Source: Paenalicyclobacillus macrosporangiidus
Lineage (GTDB): Bacteria > Bacillota > Bacilli > Alicyclobacillales > Alicyclobacillaceae
Length of the DNA: 64,000 bases
NCBI RefSeq assembly: GCF_900116805.1
Contig: NZ_FPBV01000002.1
Span: 186,001-250,000, forward strand
Reading direction: 5' to 3'
Positions within the stretch are counted from its first letter, which is position 1. The number at the start of each line of letters is the position of its first letter. Shown here one piece after another: positions 50,726 through 59,849 of the stretch. The notes beneath the pieces are model-generated. The model ran no database searches. It was not told where the DNA came from and saw only the letters and a list, made by a program, of their open reading frames with translations. The translations under genes were made by a program, and so were the position numbers.

Positions 50726-51385
50726 ATGTTTATTCGCAATTGCCTGACGCCTCGGAGTGAGCTCACCGTGGTCTCCCCGGAAGAGACGGTGGCGTCTGCC
50801 CTGGCCAAGCTGGAGGAACACCTCAGCCTGCCGTGCGTTCGCGAGGACGACACCTTCGCCGGCATCGTCAGCAAACGCACCCTGTTCGAGGGGTTTTGCG
50901 CCTATCGGGCCACGGCCGGGGGCACCGATGCGTTCGCGTCCTTTCTGCAACAGCCCGTCGCACCGTGCGTGGACGACAGCATCCGGACGCTGACGCTTGA
51001 CGATCCGTTCGAGTCCACGCTCGACATCATCATCCGCCATCCGTTTGTGCCCATCGTCGCCGAGGGGAAGCTCATCGGCATCGTCAAGCGCGGAGACATC
51101 CAACATGCGCTCGGCATCGCGTTTGCCATCGGTCAGCCGGCGGATCGGCTGCTCATCGGCGCGCCCGAGATGGAAGGCGCGCTGCACCGGCTCTTCAGCA
51201 TCACCCACCGCCTCGACTTGAACATTGTCACCGCCGTCACGTTCGACGCCCGCCGGGACGCGCTCAACCGCCGCATCCTGCTGAAGGTCAGCCCCACCGG
51301 AGCGCTGGACCGGTTGGTGGCCGAATTGGAGCGCGCGGGATTCCAGGTGATCCAGGTGGCCCGCCACGAGGATACGGTCGCTTAA
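50726..51385 (+). CDS. CBS-domain pair protein with ACT-like C-terminus
   Basis: A 219-residue cytoplasmic protein. Two CBS motifs (residues ~1-60, CVREDDTFAGIVSKRTL; ~80-135, PFVPIVAEGKLIGIVKRGDI) form a Bateman module that usually binds adenine nucleotides; the last ~75 residues (LDLNIVTAVTFDARRDALNR, ALDRLVAELERAGFQVIQVA) resemble an ACT or similar small-molecule domain. The ATG follows GGGAGG. No partner gene indicates what it regulates. Confidence 0.75.
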   Translation: MFIRNCLTPRSELTVVSPEETVASALAKLEEHLSLPCVREDDTFAGIVSKRTLFEGFCAYRATAGGTDAFASFLQQPVAPCVDDSIRTLTLDDPFESTLDIIIRHPFVPIVAEGKLIGIVKRGDIQHALGIAFAIGQPADRLLIGAPEMEGALHRLFSITHRLDLNIVTAVTFDARRDALNRRILLKVSPTGALDRLVAELERAGFQVIQVARHEDTVA

Positions 51386-51402
51386 TCCCGCCAGCCCGCC
51401 GG

Positions 51403-51485
51403 GGCGCCAGTGTCAAGGGGGGGGGGGGGCGCCCGACGAGACGGCCGACGGCTTCCCGAGGCGCCAGCATCAAGGAGGGCGCCCG
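51403..51485 (+). repeat. Imperfect direct repeat with a 13-G tract
   Basis: Two ~26-base units beginning GGCGCCAG (51403 and 51460) and ending GGGCGCCCG; the first contains an uninterrupted run of 13 G (51417-51429), the second GGAGGG in the same place. The 305-base gap 51386-51690 otherwise holds no gene I can support. Confidence 0.7.
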
Positions 51486-51690
51486 CCGGATGGTGAGGGT
51501 GCCCCAGTGCGACGCTTCAGTGCTTGGGCTGCAGAGCCGTCGCTGTCCGTGTATGGGTGGGTGCTCGGAGGGCTGGTCAGGTGGCGACAACCGGCCGGTG
51601 AGAGCGCCGGGCAAGCGGACGCCCCGGCCTGAAACGGCCTGAAACGGATCGTTCCCCTTCCACGTCCATACGGAGAGAGGGGGCGAAGGC

Positions 51691-52071
51691 ATGAAGCGGA
51701 CGACATGGCTCATCCTCATGACACTCGCACTGACCGGGTGTGCGCCAGGTCTCTCGCCGTTGGCCAGTGGACCGGATTCCTCCAGCACCGCGGCGTCATG
51801 GGTCTATGAATTCGTAATTTGGAAAGGTCACACGTACAGGGTCACGGAGGAAACGGTGACCGAGGTCGGCCAGCCCATCGGGCAGGTGACCCAATCGTCG
51901 GACGACGAGACGACGCACCCGACCGGGACCTTCTCCAATGGACTCCCTGTCGGAACGCGCCTGTTCGCCATCCCGGGCGTGCCCACCGACGCCGCCCTTG
52001 CCGTCCAGACGAAGGAGGGTGGCTACGTCAAGGCGGTGGAGACGGGAGTGTACGAGGCGCATGGGTCGTGA
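51691..52071 (+). CDS. Small putative lipoprotein
   Basis: A 126-residue secreted protein with a lipoprotein signal peptide: MKRTTWLILMTLALTGC, lipobox LTGC with Cys17. The mature part is hydrophilic with repeated beta-like segments (VYEFVIWKGHTYRVTEETVT, GTRLFAIPGV, AALAVQTKEGGYVKA), a pattern of small beta-rich extracellular proteins. No family recognised. GGCGAAGG precedes the ATG closely. Confidence 0.7.
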   Translation: MKRTTWLILMTLALTGCAPGLSPLASGPDSSSTAASWVYEFVIWKGHTYRVTEETVTEVGQPIGQVTQSSDDETTHPTGTFSNGLPVGTRLFAIPGVPTDAALAVQTKEGGYVKAVETGVYEAHGS

Positions 52072-52240
52072 AGGGGACCGGTGGGTGACCTGGGAGGATT
52101 TCTCTGTCACGGGGATCGTACCAGTGGCCGAGGCAACAAGTGCCTTCGGTGCGCGGTGCGGGGGCACGGAATGGAGGAGGGGCCTCCTGCGAATGCACGG
52201 GCATGCGTGAGTTATGGCTGAGCCAGGAGGTAACAACCAA

Positions 52241-52399
52241 ATGGTTGCTACCGGGGCGGTGGATGGCGTGGATACGAAACATTTCGACGTTATCACGTGC
52301 CCGGCCACCGGGATAATGTGGCGAATTCGTCTTATTCCGGCTGACGACGCTGTCGACGGCCCCGAACGAGCCTCGATACATGCAATTTTGCCGCTATGA
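52241..52399 (+). CDS. Possible 52-residue protein
   Basis: An ATG frame with an almost perfect ribosome site (AGGAGGT, nine bases upstream) in the gap between the lipoprotein and the nucleotidyltransferase remnant. The product (MVATGAVDGVDTKHFDVITC and following) is not low-complexity and matches nothing I recognise. Its last six bases overlap the end of the convergent gene. Confidence 0.4.
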   Translation: MVATGAVDGVDTKHFDVITCPATGIMWRIRLIPADDAVDGPERASIHAILPL

Positions 52400-52873
52400 G
52401 TGTTCCGAGGCTTGGCGTAAATATGAATATGTCACTATCCCCGCACCGGGTCCGCGCGTTAAAAACAACGCCTGGGCAGTCAATGCACGAAGGGATCCGT
52501 AAACGTCCACGGGATCGTACAGGACACGTGCGGTCCACACGGCATCGCCCGTCACCGGCCACGTGTAGGTGACCTCCCGCGCCTTCGCCTCTTCCGCCGC
52601 TAAGGACGTGTAACTGATGCCCACAAACAGGCCGTGGTGAAAGAAAGCGTACCAGCGGTGCGGCACGTCACCGTGGAAGATGGCGCGCAGCTCCAGGTCC
52701 GATTCGGGACGATCCATCCCCTTCGCGGTCGACCCTTCCAACGCCACCGCGGCCAACCGATCTTCATACCGGGCCTGGAGTCGCGCGAGGACTTCGCTGG
52801 CCACGGTCAGACGATCCGCTGTGGAAAACGGCTTCGGCTTCCAGTCGAGGAAATCATCACGCGCGTCCCACAC
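52394..52873 (-). pseudogene. Truncated kanamycin-nucleotidyltransferase-like gene
   Basis: The 159-residue product has the nucleotidyltransferase core, ALEGSTAKGMDRPESDLEL (GSx10SDxE), then HRWYAFFHHGLFVGISYTS and a TYTWPVTGDAVWTARVLYD segment, closely like the N-terminal domain of KNTase-type aminoglycoside nucleotidyltransferases (~250 residues). Similarity ends after LRALTAQAL; the C-terminal helical domain that completes the antibiotic site is missing. The GTG at 52873 follows GGGAG. It is either a decayed resistance-type gene or a shortened relative; aminoglycoside activity is unlikely. Confidence 0.65.
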
Positions 52874-52938
52874 AGGCTCCCTTCACCCCCGGTTCGCCCG
52901 ACCGTACCGCAGTCACTCGCGTCCTCAGCGCTCACCCT

Positions 52939-54297
52939 TCATCCGACGGTCCCGGCAAAACGCCCCAACGCGTGCAGCACGTGGCAGGTGCATCGGATGC
53001 CGCCCAAGAAGTTGTCGATCCCGATGTTCTCATTCGGCGAATGGTTCGCCTCGTCGAAGTTGGCGTACGGCACGATGATGGACGGCACGCCGAGCGTTTT
53101 CGTCCACACCGCGTCCGGGAGGCTCCCGCCGAGGCTCGGCTGAAGCACCGGTTCCATCCCGTACGCCGTGCGCACCGCCTCCGTGACCACCCGCACCACG
53201 TCCAGGTCCGCCGGCGTCCGCGACGGGCGCATGGCCCCCAGGTGGCGCACCTCCACGTCCGGGGCGTGGCGGCGAACGTGATCGCAGAACTTCCGATAGA
53301 TGTCGTCCGGATCCTGGTCGGCCACGAGGCGCATGTCCATCTTCACCGTCGCCGTCGCCGGGATGATGGTCTTGCTGCCCTCGCCGCCGTACCCGCTGTG
53401 GAAGCCGCAGATGTTGAGCGTCGGCTCCAGCGACAGTTTGCGATAGTACGTGGGTCCGTCCAGATCCAGCGTCGGGTAGCCGATCTGTCTCGCCACACGA
53501 TCCCGGTCGTACGGCAACGCCTTCAACAGCTCCACCTCCGCCTCCGTCGGCCGGCGGACGTCATCGTAAAAGCCTTCAATCAAAATGTGGCCGTCCGCGC
53601 CCTTCATCGTCCCGAGCAGGTGCACCAAGGTCCAGGCCGGGTTGGGGACGATGTTGCCCTTGTTGCCGGAGTGGTTGTCCCACGCCGCGCCCCGCGCCGT
53701 CAGCTCCACATACAGCATGCCGCGCACGCCGAGCAGGACAATCGGCGCGCCGCTGTCGTGCATCGGGCCATCCGAGGTGTAGACGAGATCGGTCCGCAGG
53801 AGATCGCGGTGGCGAGAAACAAACCCGTCCAGGTGCGGACTGCCCGTCTCCTCCTCGCCCTCCAACAGCACCTTCACGTTGACCGGCAGCTCCCCGAACG
53901 CGTCCAGGTACGTCTTGATGGCCAAGAGTTGGGCCATGAGCTGGCCCTTGTTGTCACCCGCCCCACGCGCGTAGATGCGGCCGTCGCGGACGGTGGGCTC
54001 GAAGGGCGGGGAGACCCAGGCGTCCAGCGGATCGGGCGGCTGCACGTCGTAATGTCCGTAGATGAGCACCGTGAACGCGTCCGGGTCCCGGATGCGCTCG
54101 CCGTAGATCATCGGGTACCCATCCGACGGCATGAGGCGGGCGTCGAGGCCGCACGATTGCATGAAGCGGACGATCCACTCGGCGCACGCCTCCATGCCGA
54201 CGTTCTGCGTGCTGATGCTCGGTTGGCGAAGTAGGGTGAAAAGCTGTTCCAAGTATTCGCCGCGGCGTTCGGTCAACAAGGCTGAGACGTTCTGCAC
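52939..54297 (-). CDS. M20-family metallodipeptidase (second copy)
   Basis: A 452-residue M20 dipeptidase with metal ligands in LIYGHYDVQPP, GAGDNKGQLM, LLEGEEETGSPH, TSDGPMHD and NENIGIDN. It is of the same group as the enzyme at 10411-11787 but clearly divergent. The GTG at 54297 lies seven bases after GGAGG. It follows sdaAB by 17 bases on the same strand, so peptide hydrolysis and serine deamination are likely co-expressed. Confidence 0.9.
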   Translation of the reverse strand: MQNVSALLTERRGEYLEQLFTLLRQPSISTQNVGMEACAEWIVRFMQSCGLDARLMPSDGYPMIYGERIRDPDAFTVLIYGHYDVQPPDPLDAWVSPPFEPTVRDGRIYARGAGDNKGQLMAQLLAIKTYLDAFGELPVNVKVLLEGEEETGSPHLDGFVSRHRDLLRTDLVYTSDGPMHDSGAPIVLLGVRGMLYVELTARGAAWDNHSGNKGNIVPNPAWTLVHLLGTMKGADGHILIEGFYDDVRRPTEAEVELLKALPYDRDRVARQIGYPTLDLDGPTYYRKLSLEPTLNICGFHSGYGGEGSKTIIPATATVKMDMRLVADQDPDDIYRKFCDHVRRHAPDVEVRHLGAMRPSRTPADLDVVRVVTEAVRTAYGMEPVLQPSLGGSLPDAVWTKTLGVPSIIVPYANFDEANHSPNENIGIDNFLGGIRCTCHVLHALGRFAGTVG

Positions 54298-54314
54298 AGG
54301 TTCCCCTCCCATCG

Positions 54315-54983
54315 CTATGCCACGTACACCAACCGGATGTCGCGCAGCACCGGGATGGAGCCGCGCAGCGCCTGAACCAGGTCCTCCTGCACCGCCTCGT
54401 CGACCTCGCACACCGTCACGGCCTCCCCGCCGCGGCTGCGCCGCTCCAGCGCCAGGCGGGCGATGTTGTAGCCGCTCGCGTCGAGGATGCGCGAGACCGT
54501 CGCGAGGAAGCCTTTGCGATCCTCGTGGTACAAGATCAACGTCGGCCGCTCACCCGAGAACTTGAGCGGCAGCCCGTCCAACTCCTGCACCTCGACCTTG
54601 CCGCCGCCGATGGAACTGGCGAGCACCTGCACGGTGCGCGTGTCCCCCGTCGCCGTCACCAGCACCGTGTTCGGGTGCACCTGGCCGAGGTTGACCTTTG
54701 CGAACGCGTACTGCAGACCGTGGGAGGCCGCCACCTGCTCCGCATTCGGGATGTCCTCGCTGTCCGTGGGCAGCCCCAGCACCCCGGCCAACAGCGCGAG
54801 ATCCGTCCCGTGGCCGCGGTACGTCTCCGCGAAGCTGCCCGCGAGCTCGAACTTCACCCGCCGCGGTGCCTCCCCCAGCACCTGCCGGACGATGTTGCCA
54901 ATCCGCACCGCCCCCGCCGTGTGCGAGCTGGACGGCCCCACCATCACCGGCCCGATGATGTCGAACGCGCTCTGGTACTTCAC
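54315..54983 (-). CDS. sdaAB: L-serine dehydratase, beta subunit
   Basis: Regulatory/beta subunit of the iron-sulfur L-serine dehydratase, which deaminates serine to pyruvate. The 222-residue protein begins KYQSAFDIIGPVMVGPSSSH followed by TAGAVRIG and ends in an ACT domain (RPTLILYHEDRKGFLATVSR to VCEVDEAVQEDLVQAL). The GTG at 54983 overlaps the sdaAA stop (GTGA). Split alpha and beta genes are typical of Bacilli. Confidence 0.94.
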   Translation of the reverse strand: MKYQSAFDIIGPVMVGPSSSHTAGAVRIGNIVRQVLGEAPRRVKFELAGSFAETYRGHGTDLALLAGVLGLPTDSEDIPNAEQVAASHGLQYAFAKVNLGQVHPNTVLVTATGDTRTVQVLASSIGGGKVEVQELDGLPLKFSGERPTLILYHEDRKGFLATVSRILDASGYNIARLALERRSRGGEAVTVCEVDEAVQEDLVQALRGSIPVLRDIRLVYVA

Positions 54984-55957
54984 GACGCATCCCCCCGATG
55001 GCTCTCGCCGGTCCCACCGGCGACGGCCGGCTCCCGGCACGCCGCCTCCGCCAGCGTGGGCCCCGCGTTCCGCCGGGCTGCGCGGTCACCGAACACCTTC
55101 TCGCGCAGCGCCTTGCCTGTCGGCGTGCCGGCGAGGCCGCCGATGCCCGTCTCGCGCAGCGACACCGGCATGTCCTTGCCGATCTCGTGCAGCACGGCAA
55201 TCACCTCGTCCGGCGGGATGACGCTCCGCACCCCCGCCAGCGCCATGTCGGCGGCCGTCATCGCGGTGATGGCGTGCAGGCCGTTGCGCACGATGCACGG
55301 CACCTCGACCAGGCCGCCGACCGGATCGCACACCAGGCCGAGCGAGTTTTTCAGCGCCAGGCCCACCGCGTGCCCCACCTGTTCCGGCGTGCCGCCCGCC
55401 AGCTCCACCAGGGCGCCCGCCGCCATGGCCGTGGCCGATCCGACCTCCGCCTGGCACCCTCCGGCCGCCCCGGAGATGGACGCCGAGTTGGCAATCACGA
55501 GGCCAATCGCAGCCGCCGTCAACAGCGCCATCACCAGCTCCTCGCGGCGGTAGCGCCCGCTGTCCAGGGCCGCCACCAGCACGCCCGGGAGAATCCCCGC
55601 CGATCCCGCCGTCGGCGTGGCCACAATCCGCCCCATCCCGGCGTTGACCTCCGACACCGCGAGCGCATACGCCGTGGCCCGCAGCGTGTCGGGATGCACG
55701 AAGCTCTGCCCCCGCTGCAGGTACGCGTGCATCCGGTGCCCGTCGCCGCCGGTGATACCGCTTCGCGTCATCACCGGTTCGCGCGTGCCCTTGCGGACCG
55801 CTTCCTCCATGACGTCGAACTGGCGTGCCATGCGCGCCAAGATCTCCTCTTTCGTCCGCCCCGTCTGTTCCGCTTCCACTTCGAGCATCAGTTGTCCGAT
55901 GGTCACGCCGCGCTCATTCGCCATCCGGATCAACTCGTGCAGATGTGTGAACGCCAC
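54980..55957 (-). CDS. sdaAA: L-serine dehydratase, alpha subunit
   Basis: Catalytic subunit binding a [4Fe-4S] cluster. The 325-residue protein contains ATPTAGSAGILPGVLVA, SGAAGGCQAEVGSA, CDPVGGLVEVPC and the third cysteine region CIVRNGLH, the conserved cluster ligands. GTG 55957 is eight bases after GGAGGG; a TTG just upstream (55960) is an alternative. The C-terminal ~30 residues are not conserved. First gene of sdaAA-sdaAB-dipeptidase. Confidence 0.94.
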   Translation of the reverse strand: MAFTHLHELIRMANERGVTIGQLMLEVEAEQTGRTKEEILARMARQFDVMEEAVRKGTREPVMTRSGITGGDGHRMHAYLQRGQSFVHPDTLRATAYALAVSEVNAGMGRIVATPTAGSAGILPGVLVAALDSGRYRREELVMALLTAAAIGLVIANSASISGAAGGCQAEVGSATAMAAGALVELAGGTPEQVGHAVGLALKNSLGLVCDPVGGLVEVPCIVRNGLHAITAMTAADMALAGVRSVIPPDEVIAVLHEIGKDMPVSLRETGIGGLAGTPTGKALREKVFGDRAARRNAGPTLAEAACREPAVAGGTGESHRGDAS

Positions 55958-56108
55958 CAATATCCCTCCAAGACGCCGCCGCCCCGCGCGGCCATCTCCA
56001 GCACCTGCCAGGCAGGGGCCGTCATGAATGCGTTCTCAGGGCGCCCCTGACGCGGCGCCCGTCACTCCTGCTCCATCCTAAGCCACGGGCGGGCGGAGAG
56101 CAATGGGG

Positions 56109-56993
56109 TCACCCCGGCAGGATCACGGTGAAGGGCACGGGCGCGAGATCGAAATCCCGGTACGCGGCATCCGGGTCCATGCACACGTTGCCTTCGAGCA
56201 GCATGGTCAGTTGGTCTTGGGTGAGGGGGAAAGAAGGAAACCGTTGGAGGATCGGAACCAGGGCCCGCATCACGCCAACGGGGACGCGCACCGTCCGCAG
56301 CGGCCGTCCAAGGGCGACGGCGATGCGGCGCAGAATGTCCAGGTAGGTGAGCACCTCCGGGCCGCCCAGCTCATACGCGGCGTCCCTGGGGGACACAACG
56401 GCCTGCGCGATGGCCCCCGCCACCGTCTCGACGGCCACCGGTTGCAGAGGGAAGCTTCCGTCGCCGATGACTGGCACCACCGGGGCGAACCGCACCAGGT
56501 CTGCCAGCTGACCGACGAACTCCGGTCCGGGGCCGCCACGCCCGAAGATCACGGACGGCCGGAAGATGGTGTGGCGCAGGCCGCTGGCGCGGACGGCTTC
56601 CTCGGCGGCCCACTTGGTCCGGTGATACGCGGACACGGCGTCCGGCCGCGCCCCGAGGGCGCTCATGTGCACCACCCGGCTGATCCCCGCCTGGCGGGCC
56701 GCGGCGAGCACGGCGCGGGTCGCATCCACGTGCATGCGCTGCATGGTCACGCCGCGGCGCGGCAGCTCGCGGATGATGCCGACCAGGTGCACGACGGCGT
56801 CGCAGCCCCACATGCCCACCGCGAGGGCCGCCTCGTCCGTCACCTCCCCGGTGACGATCTCCACGCCCGTCCGCCGCAGGGGCCGCGTCGATCCCGGACG
56901 CTGCAAAATGACCACCTCGTGCCCCGCTCGCACCAGGGCATTTACGACCGGGACGCCCACGTAGCCCGTCCCGCCTGTGACGAACACGCGCAC
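56109..56993 (-). CDS. NDUFA9-like atypical short-chain dehydrogenase
   Basis: A 294-residue NAD(P)-binding protein of the extended/atypical SDR class. The N-terminal MRVFVTGGTGYVGVPVVNAL is the dinucleotide motif; AVVHLVGIIRELPRRGVTM and VVHMSALGARPDAVSAYHRT plus KWAAEEAVRAS follow as in NDUFA9/YwnB-like proteins, where the Tyr-Lys pair is YHRTK. Often called complex I NDUFA9 subunit family protein, but its function in Bacilli is unknown. The GTG at 56993 follows AGGTGA. Confidence 0.82.
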   Translation of the reverse strand: MRVFVTGGTGYVGVPVVNALVRAGHEVVILQRPGSTRPLRRTGVEIVTGEVTDEAALAVGMWGCDAVVHLVGIIRELPRRGVTMQRMHVDATRAVLAAARQAGISRVVHMSALGARPDAVSAYHRTKWAAEEAVRASGLRHTIFRPSVIFGRGGPGPEFVGQLADLVRFAPVVPVIGDGSFPLQPVAVETVAGAIAQAVVSPRDAAYELGGPEVLTYLDILRRIAVALGRPLRTVRVPVGVMRALVPILQRFPSFPLTQDQLTMLLEGNVCMDPDAAYRDFDLAPVPFTVILPG

Positions 56994-57399
56994 AACCGCT
57001 CACCTGCCCCTGTGCCACACCGCGGCGCGCCCGGGGTCACCGGTCCGCCCGTCCCCTCCGCAGGACGCGCGGCCGAACCGGGGGACGCATCCCTGCGGGC
57101 CCGCCTGTGGCCGTTCATTCTCCTTGATTATGCCTGTTGTCAGACGGTTTTGTCGAGTGCGCCCGAATCCCGTGATCCCTGGCCTGCGCCAACCGCACGG
57201 CCGGCGTTCACAGGCTTCAGGAGAGACAAGGCAGAGACAAAGCGGCCATCCTCCGGAGCGGCGTGATGACGGATGGAGTAGAAAAGAAAGAGGGGGAGCC
57301 GCCGGCGTGTCTGACACGTCCCGGCGATCCCCCTGGTCAGGCGCTTCCCCCGGTCCCCGTCTGCCGCCCCCCGGGCGGACACGGTCGTTTAACAGCAGC
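56994..57399. other. Intergenic region between SDR gene and ybdD
   Basis: About 400 bases without a supportable gene. It contains the terminator described at 57275-57325 and, toward 57125-57150, an AT-richer patch (CATAAT on the minus strand) that could be the SDR-gene -10. Confidence 0.4.
57275..57325 (-). terminator. Probable terminator of cstA-ybdD
   Basis: On the minus strand, GCCGG-(GA)-CGTGT-CAG-ACACG-CCGGC (57301-57325) forms a ten-pair stem with a two-base bulge and three-base loop, followed after about ten bases by CTCTTTCTTTTCT. It lies 75 bases past the ybdD stop. The pyrimidine tract is imperfect. Confidence 0.45.
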
Positions 57400-57594
57400 T
57401 TAACAACAGCGGGTGACTTTGCCGCTCTCGTAGCGCTCTTTCAGGCAATACATGTAATATTCGCGTTCGGACATCGGCGTCTCCCCGGGATGCGCCTGGC
57501 GGTGATGCTCCAGGTACCGCTCATAGTTCGGCATCCCGAAGATGGTCTTGACGTGGGTGTTCAAACGTTTCCAGGCCGCTATCAGTTGGTTCAT
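57400..57594 (-). CDS. ybdD: YbdD/YjiX-family small protein
   Basis: A 64-residue protein of the YbdD/YjiX family, almost always encoded just after cstA: IFGMPNYERYLEHHRQAHPG then EREYYMYCLKERYESG. It ends with a conserved-looking RCC. The ATG at 57594 has AAGGA seven bases upstream. It follows cstA by 13 bases; in enterobacteria the partner is needed for pyruvate uptake by CstA/BtsT-type transporters. Confidence 0.92.
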   Translation of the reverse strand: MNQLIAAWKRLNTHVKTIFGMPNYERYLEHHRQAHPGETPMSEREYYMYCLKERYESGKVTRCC

Positions 57595-57607
57595 GACGCA
57601 TCCTTCC

Positions 57608-59674
57608 TCACGCGTGAGCGGACGCGCCCTGCGCCGGAACGAACTCCGACTCTTGCAGGGCAATGCGTTCCTTCTTGAACAACACCTTATACCATATGCG
57701 CAGTGCTGCCAAGACGACCAGGACCACGACGGCGACAAAGACGAGGGTGACGATGGCGTCCAGGTGATCGTTGAACACGACCTCGTGCATCTGCCCCATG
57801 TCCTTCATCGGCGCGACCACCTTGCCGGCGTCGATGGACTTTTGAATCAGGGCGGCGTGCGCGTAGAAGCCGATCTTCGGATCGCCCGAGAACACCTTCA
57901 TCAGGCCGGCGCCGAGGGTGGTGACGAGCAGCCAGACCATCGGCACAATCGTCACCCAACTGTAGCGCGCCTTGCCCATCTTGATGAGGATGGTCGTGAC
58001 GACCGCGAACGCGATGCCGGCGAGCATCTGGTTGGCGATACCGAACAAGGCCCACAGCGAGTTGATGCCGCCGTACGGGTCCGTGACGCCCTGATAGAGG
58101 AAGTAGCCCCAGCCGGCCACCGTGATCGCCGAGGCGATAACGTTGAACCCGTAGTTGCGGGTGTTCGCGAACGGCTTGTAGACGTTGCCGATGAGATCCT
58201 GCAGCATGAAGCGCCCGATACGGGTACCGGCGTCGATGGTGGTCAGGATGAACACCGCTTCAAACAGGATGGCGAAGTGGTACCAGAATGCCATGAACCC
58301 GCCGAAGAAATGGGAGAATAGGCTCGCCATCCCGACCGCGAGCGTCGGCGCCCCACCGGTGCGGGAGAGCAGATTCTTTTCGCCAACCTCTTTGGCGAGA
58401 TTGGTGATCTGATCTGGCGTCACCTGGAAGCCCCAGCTGCTGATGACGTGTGCGGCGTTCGCCACGTCCGTCCCGATGGCAGCGGCAGGCGAGTTCATCG
58501 CGAAGTACACGCCCGGATCGAGGGCGCAGGCCGCAATCATCGCCATGATGCCGACGCCGGACTCCATGAGCATGCCGCCGAAGCCGATGAAGCGGGCGTG
58601 CGATTCCTTCTCCAGCATCTTCGGCGTCGTCCCGGACGACACCAGGGAATGGAAGCCGGAGACGGCGCCGCAGGCGATGGTGATGAACAGGAACGGGAAC
58701 AGCGGACCCGCGAACACCGGCCCGGTGCCATCGACGAAACGCGACACCGAAGGCATCTTTAGGTTGGGCAGGACCAAGAGAATGCCGAGCGCCAGCAGGA
58801 AAATGGTGCCGATCTTCAGGAACGAGCTCAGGTAGTCGCGCGGCGCCAACAGCAGCCACACCGGCAGGACCGACGCGATGAAGCCGTAGATCATCATCAG
58901 GATGGCGAGCGTTTGGCCGCTGAACGTGAAGTACGGGGCGAGCGACGAGTTGGCCACCGCCTGGCCGCCGATGAGCGCCAGGATCAACAGCACGAGCCCA
59001 ATCAGCGAGCCTTCCAGCACTTTGCCCGGGCGGACGAAGCGCATGTACAGGCCCATGATGATGGCGATAGGAATGGTCATCGCGATGGTGAACGTGCCCC
59101 AGGGCGATCCTTTGAGCGCGTTGACGACGACCATCGCCAACACAGCGATGAGGATGATCATGATGAAGAAAATGCCGAGCGCGCCGAGAACACCGGCCAC
59201 GGGGCCGATCTCGTCCTTGGCCATCTGGCCGAGCGACTTGCCGTTCCGGCGCATGGACCCCATCAGGACGACGAAGTCCTGCACCGCGCCAGCCAACGCG
59301 ACGCCGATGAGAATCCAGAGGGTGCCGGGCAAATACCCCATCTGGGCGGCGAGCACGGGTCCGACCAGCGGACCGGCACCGGCGATGGCGGCGAAGTGGT
59401 GGCCGAACAGCACCCACCGGTTGGTCGGGACGAAGTCCTTCCCGTCGTTGATCACCTGTGCGGGGGTGGCACGGCCGTCGTTCAGTCCAAAGACTCGGTA
59501 ACCGATGAATTTGCTATAAAACCGATAGGCGACCGCATACGTCACCACGGCGGCGACAATCATCCAGGCCGCCGACACGGTTTCACCGCGATGCCACGCC
59601 AAGGTGGCGAACGCGATGGCGCCGAGAATGGAGATCACGGTCCACACGGCGATTGAAACCGCTTTCTTCCCCAA
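57608..59674 (-). CDS. cstA: Carbon starvation protein CstA
   Basis: A 688-residue membrane protein with about 16 helices, of the CstA family (peptide and/or pyruvate uptake under carbon limitation). Landmarks: PTNRWVLFGHHFAAIAGAGP then LVGPVLAAQMGYLPG, SRTGGAPTLAVGMASLFSHF and CGAVSGFHSLVSSGTTPKML. The TTG at 59674 (MGKKAVSIAVWTV) is chosen because GGAGG lies eight bases upstream; the frame is open to 59707 but those codons are the ribosome site itself. It has its own promoter and is followed by ybdD. Confidence 0.94.
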   Translation of the reverse strand: MGKKAVSIAVWTVISILGAIAFATLAWHRGETVSAAWMIVAAVVTYAVAYRFYSKFIGYRVFGLNDGRATPAQVINDGKDFVPTNRWVLFGHHFAAIAGAGPLVGPVLAAQMGYLPGTLWILIGVALAGAVQDFVVLMGSMRRNGKSLGQMAKDEIGPVAGVLGALGIFFIMIILIAVLAMVVVNALKGSPWGTFTIAMTIPIAIIMGLYMRFVRPGKVLEGSLIGLVLLILALIGGQAVANSSLAPYFTFSGQTLAILMMIYGFIASVLPVWLLLAPRDYLSSFLKIGTIFLLALGILLVLPNLKMPSVSRFVDGTGPVFAGPLFPFLFITIACGAVSGFHSLVSSGTTPKMLEKESHARFIGFGGMLMESGVGIMAMIAACALDPGVYFAMNSPAAAIGTDVANAAHVISSWGFQVTPDQITNLAKEVGEKNLLSRTGGAPTLAVGMASLFSHFFGGFMAFWYHFAILFEAVFILTTIDAGTRIGRFMLQDLIGNVYKPFANTRNYGFNVIASAITVAGWGYFLYQGVTDPYGGINSLWALFGIANQMLAGIAFAVVTTILIKMGKARYSWVTIVPMVWLLVTTLGAGLMKVFSGDPKIGFYAHAALIQKSIDAGKVVAPMKDMGQMHEVVFNDHLDAIVTLVFVAVVVLVVLAALRIWYKVLFKKERIALQESEFVPAQGASAHA

Positions 59675-59742
59675 AGTCCCCTTCCTCCTTCTTGTTTTTT
59701 TCGCCAATGAAAACTTGAAGACGGGTTCGCCCGGTTATGTAG

Positions 59743-59771
59743 ATTATATTCGCTTTGTTCCGACATCACAA
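59743..59771 (-). promoter_or_regulatory. Promoter of cstA-ybdD
   Basis: On the minus strand TTGTGA (59766-59771), 17 bases, consensus TATAAT (59743-59748). Start near 59736, leaving a leader of about 60 bases. Confidence 0.65.
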
Positions 59772-59849
59772 TCAAGATTTTGAAAGGGCGCCGCCGGGGC
59801 CGACGGGGATGCTTCCGCACCCCCGCCTTCCGGTTGGCCGCGTCCGGCG

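Noticed and set aside
51288-51788. A 166-codon minus-strand frame over the CBS-lipoprotein gap
   Set aside because: Pro/Arg-rich, crosses the G-tract and overlaps the signal peptide of the lipoprotein gene; no ribosome site.
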